From Amycolatopsis tucumanensis (GTDB lineage Bacteria > Actinomycetota > Actinomycetes > Mycobacteriales > Pseudonocardiaceae): 57,461 nucleotides of DNA. The notes below the pieces were generated by a model. That model was not told the DNA's origin. It saw nothing but the letters and a program-made list of their open reading frames with translations, and ran no database searches. The position numbers and the translations under genes are program-made. Where the stretch lies: the NCBI RefSeq assembly GCF_021654135.1, contig NZ_JAKGSD010000049.1:5946-63406 (forward strand), in the 5' to 3' direction. Shown in pieces: positions 51,052 to 57,461 of this stretch. The first letter of the stretch is position 1, and every line of letters begins with the position of its first letter.

Positions 51052-51882
51052 TCACGTGATGTTCACGATCGTGCCGAGCGGCAGTTTGACGAGCTCGTCG
51101 AGCGCCTCGGAGGGCACCCGGATGCAGCCGTCGCTGTTCGCCTGACCGGCGAAGCTGTTGTTCGGCCAGGTGTGCAGTCCCACCGTGCCCGGGCCGCCGC
51201 CGAAGGTCTCCAGCGAATCGGAGTGGTAGCTCAGCGGCAGCACGATCGGGCTGTAGGTGTTCTTCGTTTCCTCGATCGAGGCGATGATGTAAGCACGCCC
51301 CGCCGGGGTCGGGTGTTCGGGCTTGCCGGTGCCGATCGTCCATTTGCCGATCGACTTGCCGCTCTCCAGGATCTCCAGGCTGAACGCGGCACGGTCCACA
51401 TTGACCACGTAGTCGTTCTGCGCGGATTCGGCGGCGCCCTCGCTCAGGTGCACCCAGCCGGACGCGGCGTTGGGCCGGGTCGGCAGGAGGACGTGCGCCC
51501 AGTCGCCCTGCTCCGCAATCACCGGCACCCACGTCGGCGATCCCATTTGGATGGACGGCAGCTTCGCGATCGCTTTGCCGCCAACGGAGTCGTACACGAC
51601 CATGTCGGCCTTGGGGTGGATCACGCGGCCGGCCGTCGCGCCACCGGATGGCTGCGGGTCGAGCGGGGCGTTCGCGACCGTGGCGAACGTGGTCGCCTCC
51701 GGCAGCTGGGTCAGGTCTTCCTGGCTCACCGCGGCCGGCTTCACGCCGTCCTCGTCGCCACCGGAGCACGCCCCGGTGAGCAGTGCCAGGGTCGAGACCC
51801 CGGCCACGGCGAGGAGCCGGACCGGGAGCCGTCCGCGGCGCGCAGAACCCGTCTGCGTGCGCGAGCTGCACGTCATGCGCAT
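51052..51882 (-). CDS. L,D-transpeptidase lipoprotein (YkuD)
   Basis: A 276-residue cell-wall cross-linking enzyme forming 3-3 linkages. Lipobox LLTGAC gives a lipid-modified Cys at about 39. An SH3-like N-terminal region has GDWAHVLLPTRPNAASGWV. The YkuD domain (about 140-276) ends GLHTWPNNSFAGQANSDGCI followed by RV, with catalytic Cys in SDGC and the His in GLHTW. It is thus a target of carbapenems. ATG 51882 has AAGGA at 8-nt spacing; GTG 51888 and ATG 51876 are alternatives. Confidence 0.94.
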   Translation of the reverse strand: MRMTCSSRTQTGSARRGRLPVRLLAVAGVSTLALLTGACSGGDEDGVKPAAVSQEDLTQLPEATTFATVANAPLDPQPSGGATAGRVIHPKADMVVYDSVGGKAIAKLPSIQMGSPTWVPVIAEQGDWAHVLLPTRPNAASGWVHLSEGAAESAQNDYVVNVDRAAFSLEILESGKSIGKWTIGTGKPEHPTPAGRAYIIASIEETKNTYSPIVLPLSYHSDSLETFGGGPGTVGLHTWPNNSFAGQANSDGCIRVPSEALDELVKLPLGTIVNIT

Positions 51883-52326
51883 TACCACAATCCTTGAGGA
51901 CCTACATCGGACAAGAATTCACCAAGGCGGTCTCCCCCGAAGACATGCGGCACCGCAGGTGCGCCTTGGGCCTTATTGCTATCAGGACCCCCCTAGGTGA
52001 TCAAACTCCCGGGTGACGGGGGTCGATTAGGGAGAGCAGGGCAAATGCTGCATTTGCCGAGGTCGCAGGAAAAACGAGATACACCCGATCGGGTACAGAT
52101 AAGTAACGCCCACTTCGACCTGCCCCCATCGAGCGACATCGCTTCCTCACCCTGGCGGGTGATGGCGGCAGCGTAGCGGTACCTCCGGACGCGCCGCCCC
52201 GGGGGTACGCGGAAGTAGGTAGCGCGGGACAATCCCCGGGCACACCCCAGCGAGCGGCTATCGAACGCCTGTTCTAGAATTCGGGCCGACGTAGCCGGAC
52301 CCCACGAGAGGGAGACCGCAGCACCG
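51883..52326. other. divergent regulatory interval with palindromes
   Basis: About 440 bp, lower GC than its neighbours, no credible gene. It holds a perfect 19-bp palindrome, GGCAAATGC-T-GCATTTGCC (52040-52058), and ACCCGATCGGGT (52084-52095); a LexA-like box near the right end is entered separately. Promoters for the transpeptidase (minus) and the AT-hook-like gene (plus) must lie here. Confidence 0.6.
52261..52276. promoter_or_regulatory. LexA-type SOS box
   Basis: TCGAACGCCTGTTCTA matches the actinobacterial SOS box TCGAAC-N4-GTTCGA at 11 of 12 specified positions (one mismatch, GTTCTA). It overlaps a -10-like TAGAAT (52275-52280), so LexA binding would block transcription of the gene at 52327. 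Confidence 0.6.
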
Positions 52327-52761
52327 ATGAGCTTGGACACCACGACCACCCCGCAGGAGCAGGACACCCCCGTCACGCCGGCGCCGGTCACGGACGACTC
52401 CGCAGCCGCTCCCGCTCCCGCCGCCACCTCCGCCGAAAGCGAGGAAGCCAAGCCCAAGCGCGGCCGCCCGAAGGCCTCCGCGGCGAAGAAGACCCGCACC
52501 GTCGAGCTCACGCTCACCGTCACCGGCACCGCCGACGGCGAGTGGCAGGCCGAGCTCAAGCACGGCTCGAAGTGGGTCGCGCAGGGCCTGAAGATCCCGG
52601 CCTCGGCCGTGTCCCGCGCGGCCAAGGAGCTGCACGAGGACCTCTCGACGCCGATCGACGAGGTGATCAACGCCGCTGTCGAGCAGCAGAAGGCCAAGGT
52701 CGCCGCCCTGGAGGCGGAGCTGGAGCAGGCCAGGCAGGCCCTCGCCGAGCTCGACGGCTGA
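52327..52761 (+). CDS. small AT-hook-like protein (DUF6319 type)
   Basis: A 144-residue protein. The N-terminal half is disordered (Thr/Ala/Pro/Glu-rich); KPKRGRPKASAAKK at about 48-61 has an AT-hook-like GRP core with flanking basic residues. The C-terminal half starts RTVELTLTVTGTADGEWQAE and ends in a long coiled-coil helix (EQQKAKVAALEAELEQARQA). It probably binds DNA or bridges nucleoid regions; the function is not established. The preceding LexA-like box suggests induction on DNA damage. Confidence 0.8.
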   Translation: MSLDTTTTPQEQDTPVTPAPVTDDSAAAPAPAATSAESEEAKPKRGRPKASAAKKTRTVELTLTVTGTADGEWQAELKHGSKWVAQGLKIPASAVSRAAKELHEDLSTPIDEVINAAVEQQKAKVAALEAELEQARQALAELDG

Positions 52762-52762
52762 C

Positions 52763-52894
52763 CTCACCGGCGTCTACCTGGTCGGCGGGCCGAGCCGCAT
52801 GCTGCTCGTCGAGCCGCTCGCCGAGCAGCTCGGCGTCCTGCCGACCACCCAGGACCAGCCGGAGACCGCCGTCGCGTTCGCCCGCCGAAACCGA
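52763..52894 (+). pseudogene. C-terminal fragment of an Hsp70/DnaK-like ATPase gene
   Basis: In the frame starting LTGVYLVGGPSRMLLVEPLA, then EQLGVLPTTQDQPETAVAFA, the sequence reproduces the conserved C-terminal ATPase stretch of Hsp70-family proteins (gVyLVGGsSRmPlV, then dqPe.aVA.GA). It is immediately after the stop of the AT-hook-like gene in another frame. No upstream Hsp70 nucleotide-binding sequence and no start are present. I take it to be a degraded gene remnant rather than a new gene. Confidence 0.55.
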
Positions 52895-52918
52895 CCGCCG
52901 ACCGGCGATCCCGAGACC

Positions 52919-52966
52919 CGCCGGGGCGGATGTCCATCGATCAGGCATCCGCCCCGGCGTTCTTTT
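52919..52966 (+). terminator. intrinsic terminator downstream of the AT-hook-like gene
   Basis: CGCCGGGGCGGATG and CATCCGCCCCGGCG form a perfect 14-bp stem with a 13-nt loop, followed by TTCTTTT. It insulates the upstream gene and the Hsp70 remnant from the GntR gene. Confidence 0.93.
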
Positions 52967-52993
52967 CCCACCGGACACTTTCCGCGTACCATC

Positions 52994-53003
52994 TGTATAC
53001 AAC
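52994..53003. promoter_or_regulatory. GntR operator at the regulator's own promoter
   Basis: TGTATACAAC contains TGTATACA, the dyad typical of FCD-type GntR proteins. It lies 20 bp before the gntR start. The same core occurs upstream of the MHS transporter and DUF2848 genes at 55001. Confidence 0.7.
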
Positions 53004-53022
53004 GTGTATGGAGGGAGCCCGG

Positions 53023-53673
53023 ATGCCGGCGACGAGCAAGCCCGCCCAGTCCGGGCGGGCGAAGGCCTACGACTACCTGAAGAACACCGTGCTGGCCGAC
53101 CCCGACGCCGAGGGCGGCTTCATCAGCGAACAGGAGGTCGCCGAGCGCGTCGGCGTCTCCCGCACCCCCGTGCGCGAGGCGTTGCTGCAGCTCGCGGCCG
53201 AGGAACTGGTGCAGCTCGTGCCCAACCGGGGCGCGTACATCGCGCCGCTGACCGGGCGCGACCTGCGGGACCTCGTCGAACTGCGCGGGCTGCTCGAACG
53301 GTTCGCGGCCGAGCGGGTGATGGCGGCCGGGACCGTGCCGTGGCGGGCGATGCAGGAGGTCCTCGAACAGCAGGAGCGCTGCGACGACCCGGCGTCGGCC
53401 AAGGAGTTCATCGAACTCGACGCGCACTTCCACACGCTGCTCGTCGAGGCCGCGGGCAACTCGATGCTGAGCCGGACCTACACCGCGCTGCGAGCCCGGC
53501 AGGTGCGTGCCGGGCTCGTCGCGCTGCGGCGGTCAGGCACCCGGCACGCGGAGGTCATCCACGAGCACCAGGCCATCGTGACCGCACTGGCCAACGGTGA
53601 GGTCGAGGCGGCGCTGGCCGCCATCGACGACCACCACGCCCAGACCCTGAAGCATCAGCTGACGACCACCTGA
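53023..53673 (+). CDS. GntR family regulator, FadR/FCD subfamily
   Basis: A 216-residue repressor-type protein. The winged HTH (about 10-75) reads FISEQEVAERVGVSRTPVRE ALLQL (space added) with VQLVPNRGAYIAPL as the wing. The FCD ligand domain (about 85-215) has the metal-site residues in ELDAHFHTLLVEAAGN and HEHQAIVTALANGE. The ligand is probably a small carboxylate. GGAGGG at 7-nt spacing supports ATG 53023; an ATG 15 bp upstream is possible. Its stop overlaps the convergent transporter gene by 19 bp. Confidence 0.93.
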   Translation: MPATSKPAQSGRAKAYDYLKNTVLADPDAEGGFISEQEVAERVGVSRTPVREALLQLAAEELVQLVPNRGAYIAPLTGRDLRDLVELRGLLERFAAERVMAAGTVPWRAMQEVLEQQERCDDPASAKEFIELDAHFHTLLVEAAGNSMLSRTYTALRARQVRAGLVALRRSGTRHAEVIHEHQAIVTALANGEVEAALAAIDDHHAQTLKHQLTTT

Positions 53674-54956
53674 GTCTCGTCGCGGGCCTCTCGCGCGAGC
53701 GCGATGCCGATGATGCTGACCACCGCGGTCACCACCACGTACAGCGCGAGCGCGACCCAGCTGTCGAATCCGGCCAGCAGCGAGGTGAACAGCAGCGGCG
53801 CGATGGCGCCGCCGATCACGCCGGCGAGCGTGTAGGCCAGCGAGCTGCCGGTGTAGCGCAGGCGCTCGGTGAACTGCTCGGTGATCAGCGCGGCCTGCGG
53901 CCCGTACAGCGCGGCGTGGATGACGAGCGCGATCACGATGCCGACCAGCAGCAGGCCGAACGAGCGGCCGGACACCAGCGGGAAGAACACGAACGGCCAG
54001 ATCGCCGCGGCGATGGTCGCGAACAGGTAGAGCTTGCGGCGGTTCATCCGGTCCGACAGCGCGCCGAACGCCGGCATCAGGATGAGCTGTCCGGCAGACC
54101 CGATCATTACCGCGGTGAGGCCCTGGCTGCGGGACATGCCCAGCTCCTGGGTCATGTAGGTCAGCACGAAAACGGTGAACAGCGCGTACAGCACGTCGGG
54201 GCAGACGCGGACGAAGATCGCGGCCAGCAGAGCCCGGCGCTCGTACTTGAAGACCTCGGAAATCGGCGCGCTGGGCCGCTCGCCGCTCTCCGCGATGCGC
54301 TTGAAGACCGGGGTCTCCTCCAGCTTGAGCCGGATCCACAGACCGAACGCGACGAGCACGGCGGACAGCAGGAACGCCACGCGCCAGCCCCACGAGTCGA
54401 ACTGTGCCTCGGTCAGCAGCAGGGCCAGCAGCGCGAGCACACCGTTGGCGAGCAGGTTGCCCGCGGGCGGGCCGACCTGGGCGGCGGAGGCCCAGAACCC
54501 GCGCTTCTTCGGATCGCCGAACTCGCTGGACAGCAGCACCGCGCCGCCCCACTCACCGCCGATGCCGACGCCCTGGGCGAAGCGCAGCAGGACCAGCAGC
54601 ACCGCCGCCGAGCCGCCGATCGCGGAGTGGGTCGGCAGGACGCCGATGAGGAAGGTGGCGATGCCGGTGAGCAGCAGCGTGATCACCAGGACGCGCTTGC
54701 GGCCGAGCACGTCGCCGAGACGGCCGAAGACGAACCCGCCGAGCGGGCGGGAGAGGTAGCCGACGGCGTAGGTGGAGAACGCGGCCATCGTGCTGACCAG
54801 CGGGTCGCCAGCCGGGAAGAACTGGTGTCCGAACACGGTGGCCGCGGCCACCGAGTAGGCCGCGAAGTCGTACCACTCCAGCGACGTGCCGGACAGGCTC
54901 GCCAGGAAGGCACGCCGTAGCGACGCCCTGTCCACGGTCGGCGTTACCGAGGTCAT
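53655..54956 (-). CDS. MHS-type MFS transporter (metabolite:H+ symporter)
   Basis: A 433-residue, 12-helix permease. The MHS N terminus LSGTSLEWYDFAAYSVAAAT and FVFGRLGDVLGRKRVLV loop are diagnostic; GVGIGGEWGGAVLLSSE is the helix-4 motif. MHS proteins import shikimate, proline/betaine, alpha-ketoglutarate or similar anions. It is divergent from the DUF2848 gene, with a GTTGTATACAAC operator between them. Confidence 0.94.
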   Translation of the reverse strand: MTSVTPTVDRASLRRAFLASLSGTSLEWYDFAAYSVAAATVFGHQFFPAGDPLVSTMAAFSTYAVGYLSRPLGGFVFGRLGDVLGRKRVLVITLLLTGIATFLIGVLPTHSAIGGSAAVLLVLLRFAQGVGIGGEWGGAVLLSSEFGDPKKRGFWASAAQVGPPAGNLLANGVLALLALLLTEAQFDSWGWRVAFLLSAVLVAFGLWIRLKLEETPVFKRIAESGERPSAPISEVFKYERRALLAAIFVRVCPDVLYALFTVFVLTYMTQELGMSRSQGLTAVMIGSAGQLILMPAFGALSDRMNRRKLYLFATIAAAIWPFVFFPLVSGRSFGLLLVGIVIALVIHAALYGPQAALITEQFTERLRYTGSSLAYTLAGVIGGAIAPLLFTSLLAGFDSWVALALYVVVTAVVSIIGIALAREARDETQVVVS

Positions 54957-55000
54957 TGCTCACATCCTGATCTATTCGGTGCCACGATGCTGTAATACTC

Positions 55001-55012
55001 GTTGTATACAAC
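55001..55012. promoter_or_regulatory. GntR operator between the MHS transporter and DUF2848 genes
   Basis: GTTGTATACAAC is a perfect 12-bp palindrome lying 45 bp before the transporter start (minus) and 58 bp before the DUF2848 start (plus). Shared core TGTATACA with 52994. Confidence 0.75.
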
Positions 55013-55070
55013 CTGCATGCGCAACCCCTCGCAGGTAAGAACTGGGTTACCCGAAATTACGGAGGACGAC

Positions 55071-55742
55071 ATGCCGACGCTGAGCTTCGACCTGCCCGAC
55101 GGCACGACGGTGACCACTCCGGTGACGACCTTGCTGAACGCCGGGTACGCGGGCCGCGACCAGGCCGACGTCGCCGCGCACGTCGCCGAGCTGGCCGAGC
55201 TGGGCGTGCCGGCGCCGAAGGTCACGCCGGCGCTGTACCCGGTCGCCCCGTACCTGGCCGCCCAGACCGACGAGGTGCCCGCCCAGCACGACCGCACGTC
55301 CGGCGAGGCGGAGTGGGCGCTGGTGATCACCGCGGACGGGGTGCTGCTCACCGTCGCGTGCGACCACACCGACCGGGAGCTCGAGGTGCACGGGGTGGCC
55401 TGGAGCAAGAACGCGGCGCCGGACGTGCTGGGGCGCCAGGCGTGGCGGCTGGACGACGTGGCGGACCGGCTGGACTCGCTGACGCTGCGCGGCTGGGCCG
55501 ACGGGCAGCTGATCCAGGACGGCACGCTCGCGGAGCTGCTGACGCCGCAGCACTGGCTCGACGTGCTGCGCGAGCGCGGGCTGTACGAGCCGGGGGTGGT
55601 GCTGATCTCCGGGACGATCCCGATGGTGCCGGGGGTGAACCAGTTCGCCGGCGAATGGCGGGTCGAACTGGGCGACCCGGCGACGGGCAACACGATCGAG
55701 GCGGCCTACCGCGTCCGGCGCTTGCCGGAGGCGATCGGCTGA
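55071..55742 (+). CDS. DUF2848 (fumarylacetoacetate-hydrolase-like) protein
   Basis: A 223-residue protein starting MPTLSFDLPDG. Family features: LLNAGYAGRDQADVAAHVAE, PKVTPALYPVAPYLA, GEAEWALVITADGVLLTVAC DHTD (space added), and VLISGTIPMVPGVNQFAGEW. The fold is FAH-like and probably hydrolyses or decarboxylates a small keto acid; the substrate is unknown. GGAGG precedes the ATG by 5 nt. Together with the transporter and GntR regulator it makes a small catabolic cassette. Confidence 0.88.
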   Translation: MPTLSFDLPDGTTVTTPVTTLLNAGYAGRDQADVAAHVAELAELGVPAPKVTPALYPVAPYLAAQTDEVPAQHDRTSGEAEWALVITADGVLLTVACDHTDRELEVHGVAWSKNAAPDVLGRQAWRLDDVADRLDSLTLRGWADGQLIQDGTLAELLTPQHWLDVLRERGLYEPGVVLISGTIPMVPGVNQFAGEWRVELGDPATGNTIEAAYRVRRLPEAIG

Positions 55743-55762
55743 CCGGGCGCCCGGCTGGGAGC

Positions 55763-56060
55763 GAGTCCTGGCACCCGGGTAGGTAGCGGCGCGGGGTCGT
55801 CGGAGGCCATCGCCCGGTGGCAGCTGCCGTGCCTGCGGAGCGGGCATGCCCGGGCACGTGGGCGGAGTCCTGGCACCCGGCGTGGGCAGAGGCGCGGGAT
55901 TGCCAGCGGCCACCACCCGACAAGGGGCTACTGCGCCCGCTGAGCGGGCACGCCCAGCAATGCGGCCAGAGTCCTGGCACCCGGCGGGGTAAAGGCGCGG
56001 GATTGCCGGAGGCCACCACCAGTAAGGGGCTCCGCGCCTGCGGAGCGGGCCCCTCAGCGA
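55763..56060. repeat. three tandem copies of a roughly 103-bp repeat in a gene-free interval
   Basis: GAGTCCTGGCACCCGG recurs at 55763, 55865 and 55969 (periods 102 and 104). Each copy continues with a GCGCGGG(A)TTGCC-like and GGAGGCCA-like stretch and a CGGAGCGGGC end; copies 2 and 3 are the most alike. The third runs out near 56060. The 430 bp between the DUF2848 stop and the sigma gene end hold no credible gene; the remainder to 56173 is plain GC-rich sequence. Confidence 0.85.
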
Positions 56061-56173
56061 GCGTGACCGTGCCAGCGCCCCCACTCAGCGTCCCGGCGCG
56101 GGCAGGGGTGCGCCGGGGCGTTGGGGAGTCGGCGCGTCGGGGCGACGGTGTATCGGGGCGCCGGGCGGTGGGG

Positions 56174-57331
56174 TCACCCTCGCAGCCTCGTGTTCAGTCG
56201 TGCGGCTTGGCGGGTCAGGTGGTCGCGTTCGGCGAGGTTCGTCGCCTTCGTGGCGGCCTCCGCGTACAGCCGGGCGGCGCTCGCCAGGTCACCATCGCGT
56301 TCGTGCAGGTACGCCGACACCGCGGCGTACCTCGGCAGCCCCTCGTCCAGGGACGCGAGTTCCGCCAGGCCCGCGCGGGGGCCGTCCGCCTCGCCGACCG
56401 CCACCGCCCGGTTCAGGCGCACCACGGGGCTGTCCGTCAGCCGCACCAGCTCGTCGTACCACTCGACGATCTGCACCCAGTCGGTCTCCTCGGCGGTGGG
56501 CGCGTCGGCGTGCAGGGCGGCGATCGCGGCCTGCGCCTGGAACTCACCGAGCCGGTCACGGGCCAGCGCCGCCTGCAGGATCTCCACGCCCTCCGCGATC
56601 AGGCGGGTGTCCCACCGGCCGCGGTCCTGCTCGGCGAGCGGCACCAGGCTGCCGTCGGGCGCGGTCCGGCTCGCGCGCCGGGCGTGGTGCAGCAGCATCA
56701 GGGCGAGCAGCCCGGCCACCTCGGGGTGGTCGATCACCGCCGCGAGCTGGCGGGTCAGCCGGATCGCCTCGGCGGCCAGGTCGACGTCACCGGAGTAGCC
56801 CTCGTTGAACACCAGGTAGAGCACGCGTAGCACGGTGGCGACGTCGCCGGGCTGGTCGAACCGCACCCCAGCGACCGTCCGCTTGGCGCGGCTGATCCGC
56901 TGCGCCATCGTCGCCTCCGGCACCAGGTACGCGGCGGCGATCTGCCGCGTCGTCAAGCCGCCGACGGCACGCAACGTGAGCGCGACCGCGGACGACGGGG
57001 TCAGCAACGGGTGCGCGCACAGGAAGTACAGCTGGAGCGTGTCGTCCACCCCGACGGCCTGCCCGGGCTCCGGCTCCACCTCGACGAGGTCCTCACGACG
57101 GCGCCGCGCCGCTTCCGCGCGGGTCGCGTCCAGGAACTTGCGCCACGCCACCGTGACGAGCCAGCCCTTCGGATCGCGCGGCGGGTCGTCGGGCCACACG
57201 CGCAACGCCTCGACCAGCGCCTCCTGCACCGCGTCCTCGGCCGCCGCGAAGTCGGCTCCGCGGCGGACGAGGATCGCGAGCACAGTCGGGGTGAGGCCCC
57301 GGAGCAGGGCCTCGTCCACCGCAGGGCTCAT
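56174..57331 (-). CDS. ECF RNA polymerase sigma factor, ECF42 type
   Basis: A 385-residue sigma factor. The sigma-2 region is FAAAEDAVQEALVEALRVWP, with DPKGWLVTVAWRKFLDATRA; sigma-4 is GGLTTRQIAAAYLVPEATMA, followed by QRISRAKR. The long C-terminal domain (about 180-385; LYLVFNEGYSGD, LLALMLLHHARRASR, then TPR-like helices) is the DUF6596 extension diagnostic of ECF42. Such factors are controlled by this domain rather than by an anti-sigma and are linked to YCII/DGPF genes, exactly as here: the ATG overlaps the stop of one (ATGA). Confidence 0.95.
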   Translation of the reverse strand: MSPAVDEALLRGLTPTVLAILVRRGADFAAAEDAVQEALVEALRVWPDDPPRDPKGWLVTVAWRKFLDATRAEAARRRREDLVEVEPEPGQAVGVDDTLQLYFLCAHPLLTPSSAVALTLRAVGGLTTRQIAAAYLVPEATMAQRISRAKRTVAGVRFDQPGDVATVLRVLYLVFNEGYSGDVDLAAEAIRLTRQLAAVIDHPEVAGLLALMLLHHARRASRTAPDGSLVPLAEQDRGRWDTRLIAEGVEILQAALARDRLGEFQAQAAIAALHADAPTAEETDWVQIVEWYDELVRLTDSPVVRLNRAVAVGEADGPRAGLAELASLDEGLPRYAAVSAYLHERDGDLASAARLYAEAATKATNLAERDHLTRQAARLNTRLRG

Positions 57332-57461
57332 TCCGTGACCGTGGGCGGCTCGGCGAGGAAGGGGCGCAGCTCGAGCCACTCGTGGATCGGCTTCCCACCC
57401 GCCCCCGGCGCGGCCGACAGCTCCCCGGCCAGCTCCACCGCACGCTCGTGGCTGTCCACGT
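57328..57461 (-). CDS. YCII/DGPF-related protein, 3' end only
   Basis: The last 43 or so codons of a gene cut by the window edge. It reads ...HERAVELAGELSAAPGAGGK, then IHEWLELRPFLAEPPTVTE, matching the C-terminal helix and strand of YCII-related (DGPF) proteins. Its stop overlaps the ECF42 sigma start. The 5' part lies beyond 57461. Confidence 0.75.
   Translation of the reverse strand, partial: VDSHERAVELAGELSAAPGAGGKPIHEWLELRPFLAEPPTVTE

Overview
The window is high-GC actinobacterial chromosome, most likely from the Pseudonocardiaceae (an Amycolatopsis-like genome). Four things suggest this: the GC-rich codon use, many GTG starts and ATGA/GTGA couplings, a PE/PPE/EspG set, and gene order. 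The order recalls the Mycobacterium tuberculosis Rv3621c-Rv3667 segment as I remember it: PPE-PE, hpt, tilS, zincin, dacB, ppa; then holB, topA, helicase, tad cluster, ssd, 6C RNA, HAD phosphatase, Ms1-type RNA, acs. I see no insertion sequence, prophage, integrase or CRISPR array. It reads as core chromosome with small accessory patches.

Layout. 0.2-7.5 kb (minus): EspG, PPE-type and PE-type proteins, hpt, tilS, a zinc-metallopeptidase-like protein, and a PBP4-type DD-peptidase with a long cytoplasmic tail. 7.6-12.8 kb: ppa; glyA behind a ZTP riboswitch; a gamma-carbonic-anhydrase-like protein; a TetR regulator; small membrane and secreted proteins; a methyltransferase; tRNA-Thr(CGU). 12.9-24 kb: a large surface protein, holB, an MFS-thymidylate-kinase fusion whose kinase P-loop is eroded, an EspG-like protein, topA, a trypsin-like protease and a protein resembling the WhiA LAGLIDADG domain. 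24-31.5 kb: a TipAS-type MerR regulator, a lipoprotein, the proton pyrophosphatase hppA, an Hrq1/MrfA-type helicase with a low-complexity insert, and a small prim-pol protein.

32-37.5 kb (minus): a tad/Flp-type secretion operon (ssd, tadA, tadB, tadC, DUF4244, TadE, TadG-like). Between tadB and tadC, roughly 140-bp tandem repeats form four small proline-rich ORFs. Each one's stop overlaps the next one's start, giving an unbroken translationally coupled chain. This is the most unusual feature of the window. 37.6-39.1 kb: 6C RNA, a HAD phosphatase, and a second structured RNA at the position of Ms1/MTS2823 with its own promoter and terminator.

39.3-46 kb: a peptidoglycan/MurNAc salvage set (GH3 NagZ-like, NamZ, AmiE-like serine hydrolase, MurR, MurQ) with no transporter or kinase in view. 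46-57.5 kb: a Fic-like protein with an eroded motif coupled to a phosphoribosyltransferase, a GNAT enzyme, acs, a secreted protein, an L,D-transpeptidase, an AT-hook-like protein behind a LexA-like box followed by a fragment of an Hsp70 gene, a GntR/MHS-transporter/DUF2848 cassette with TGTATACA operators, a 103-bp repeat block, and an ECF42 sigma factor coupled to a YCII-type gene cut by the window edge.
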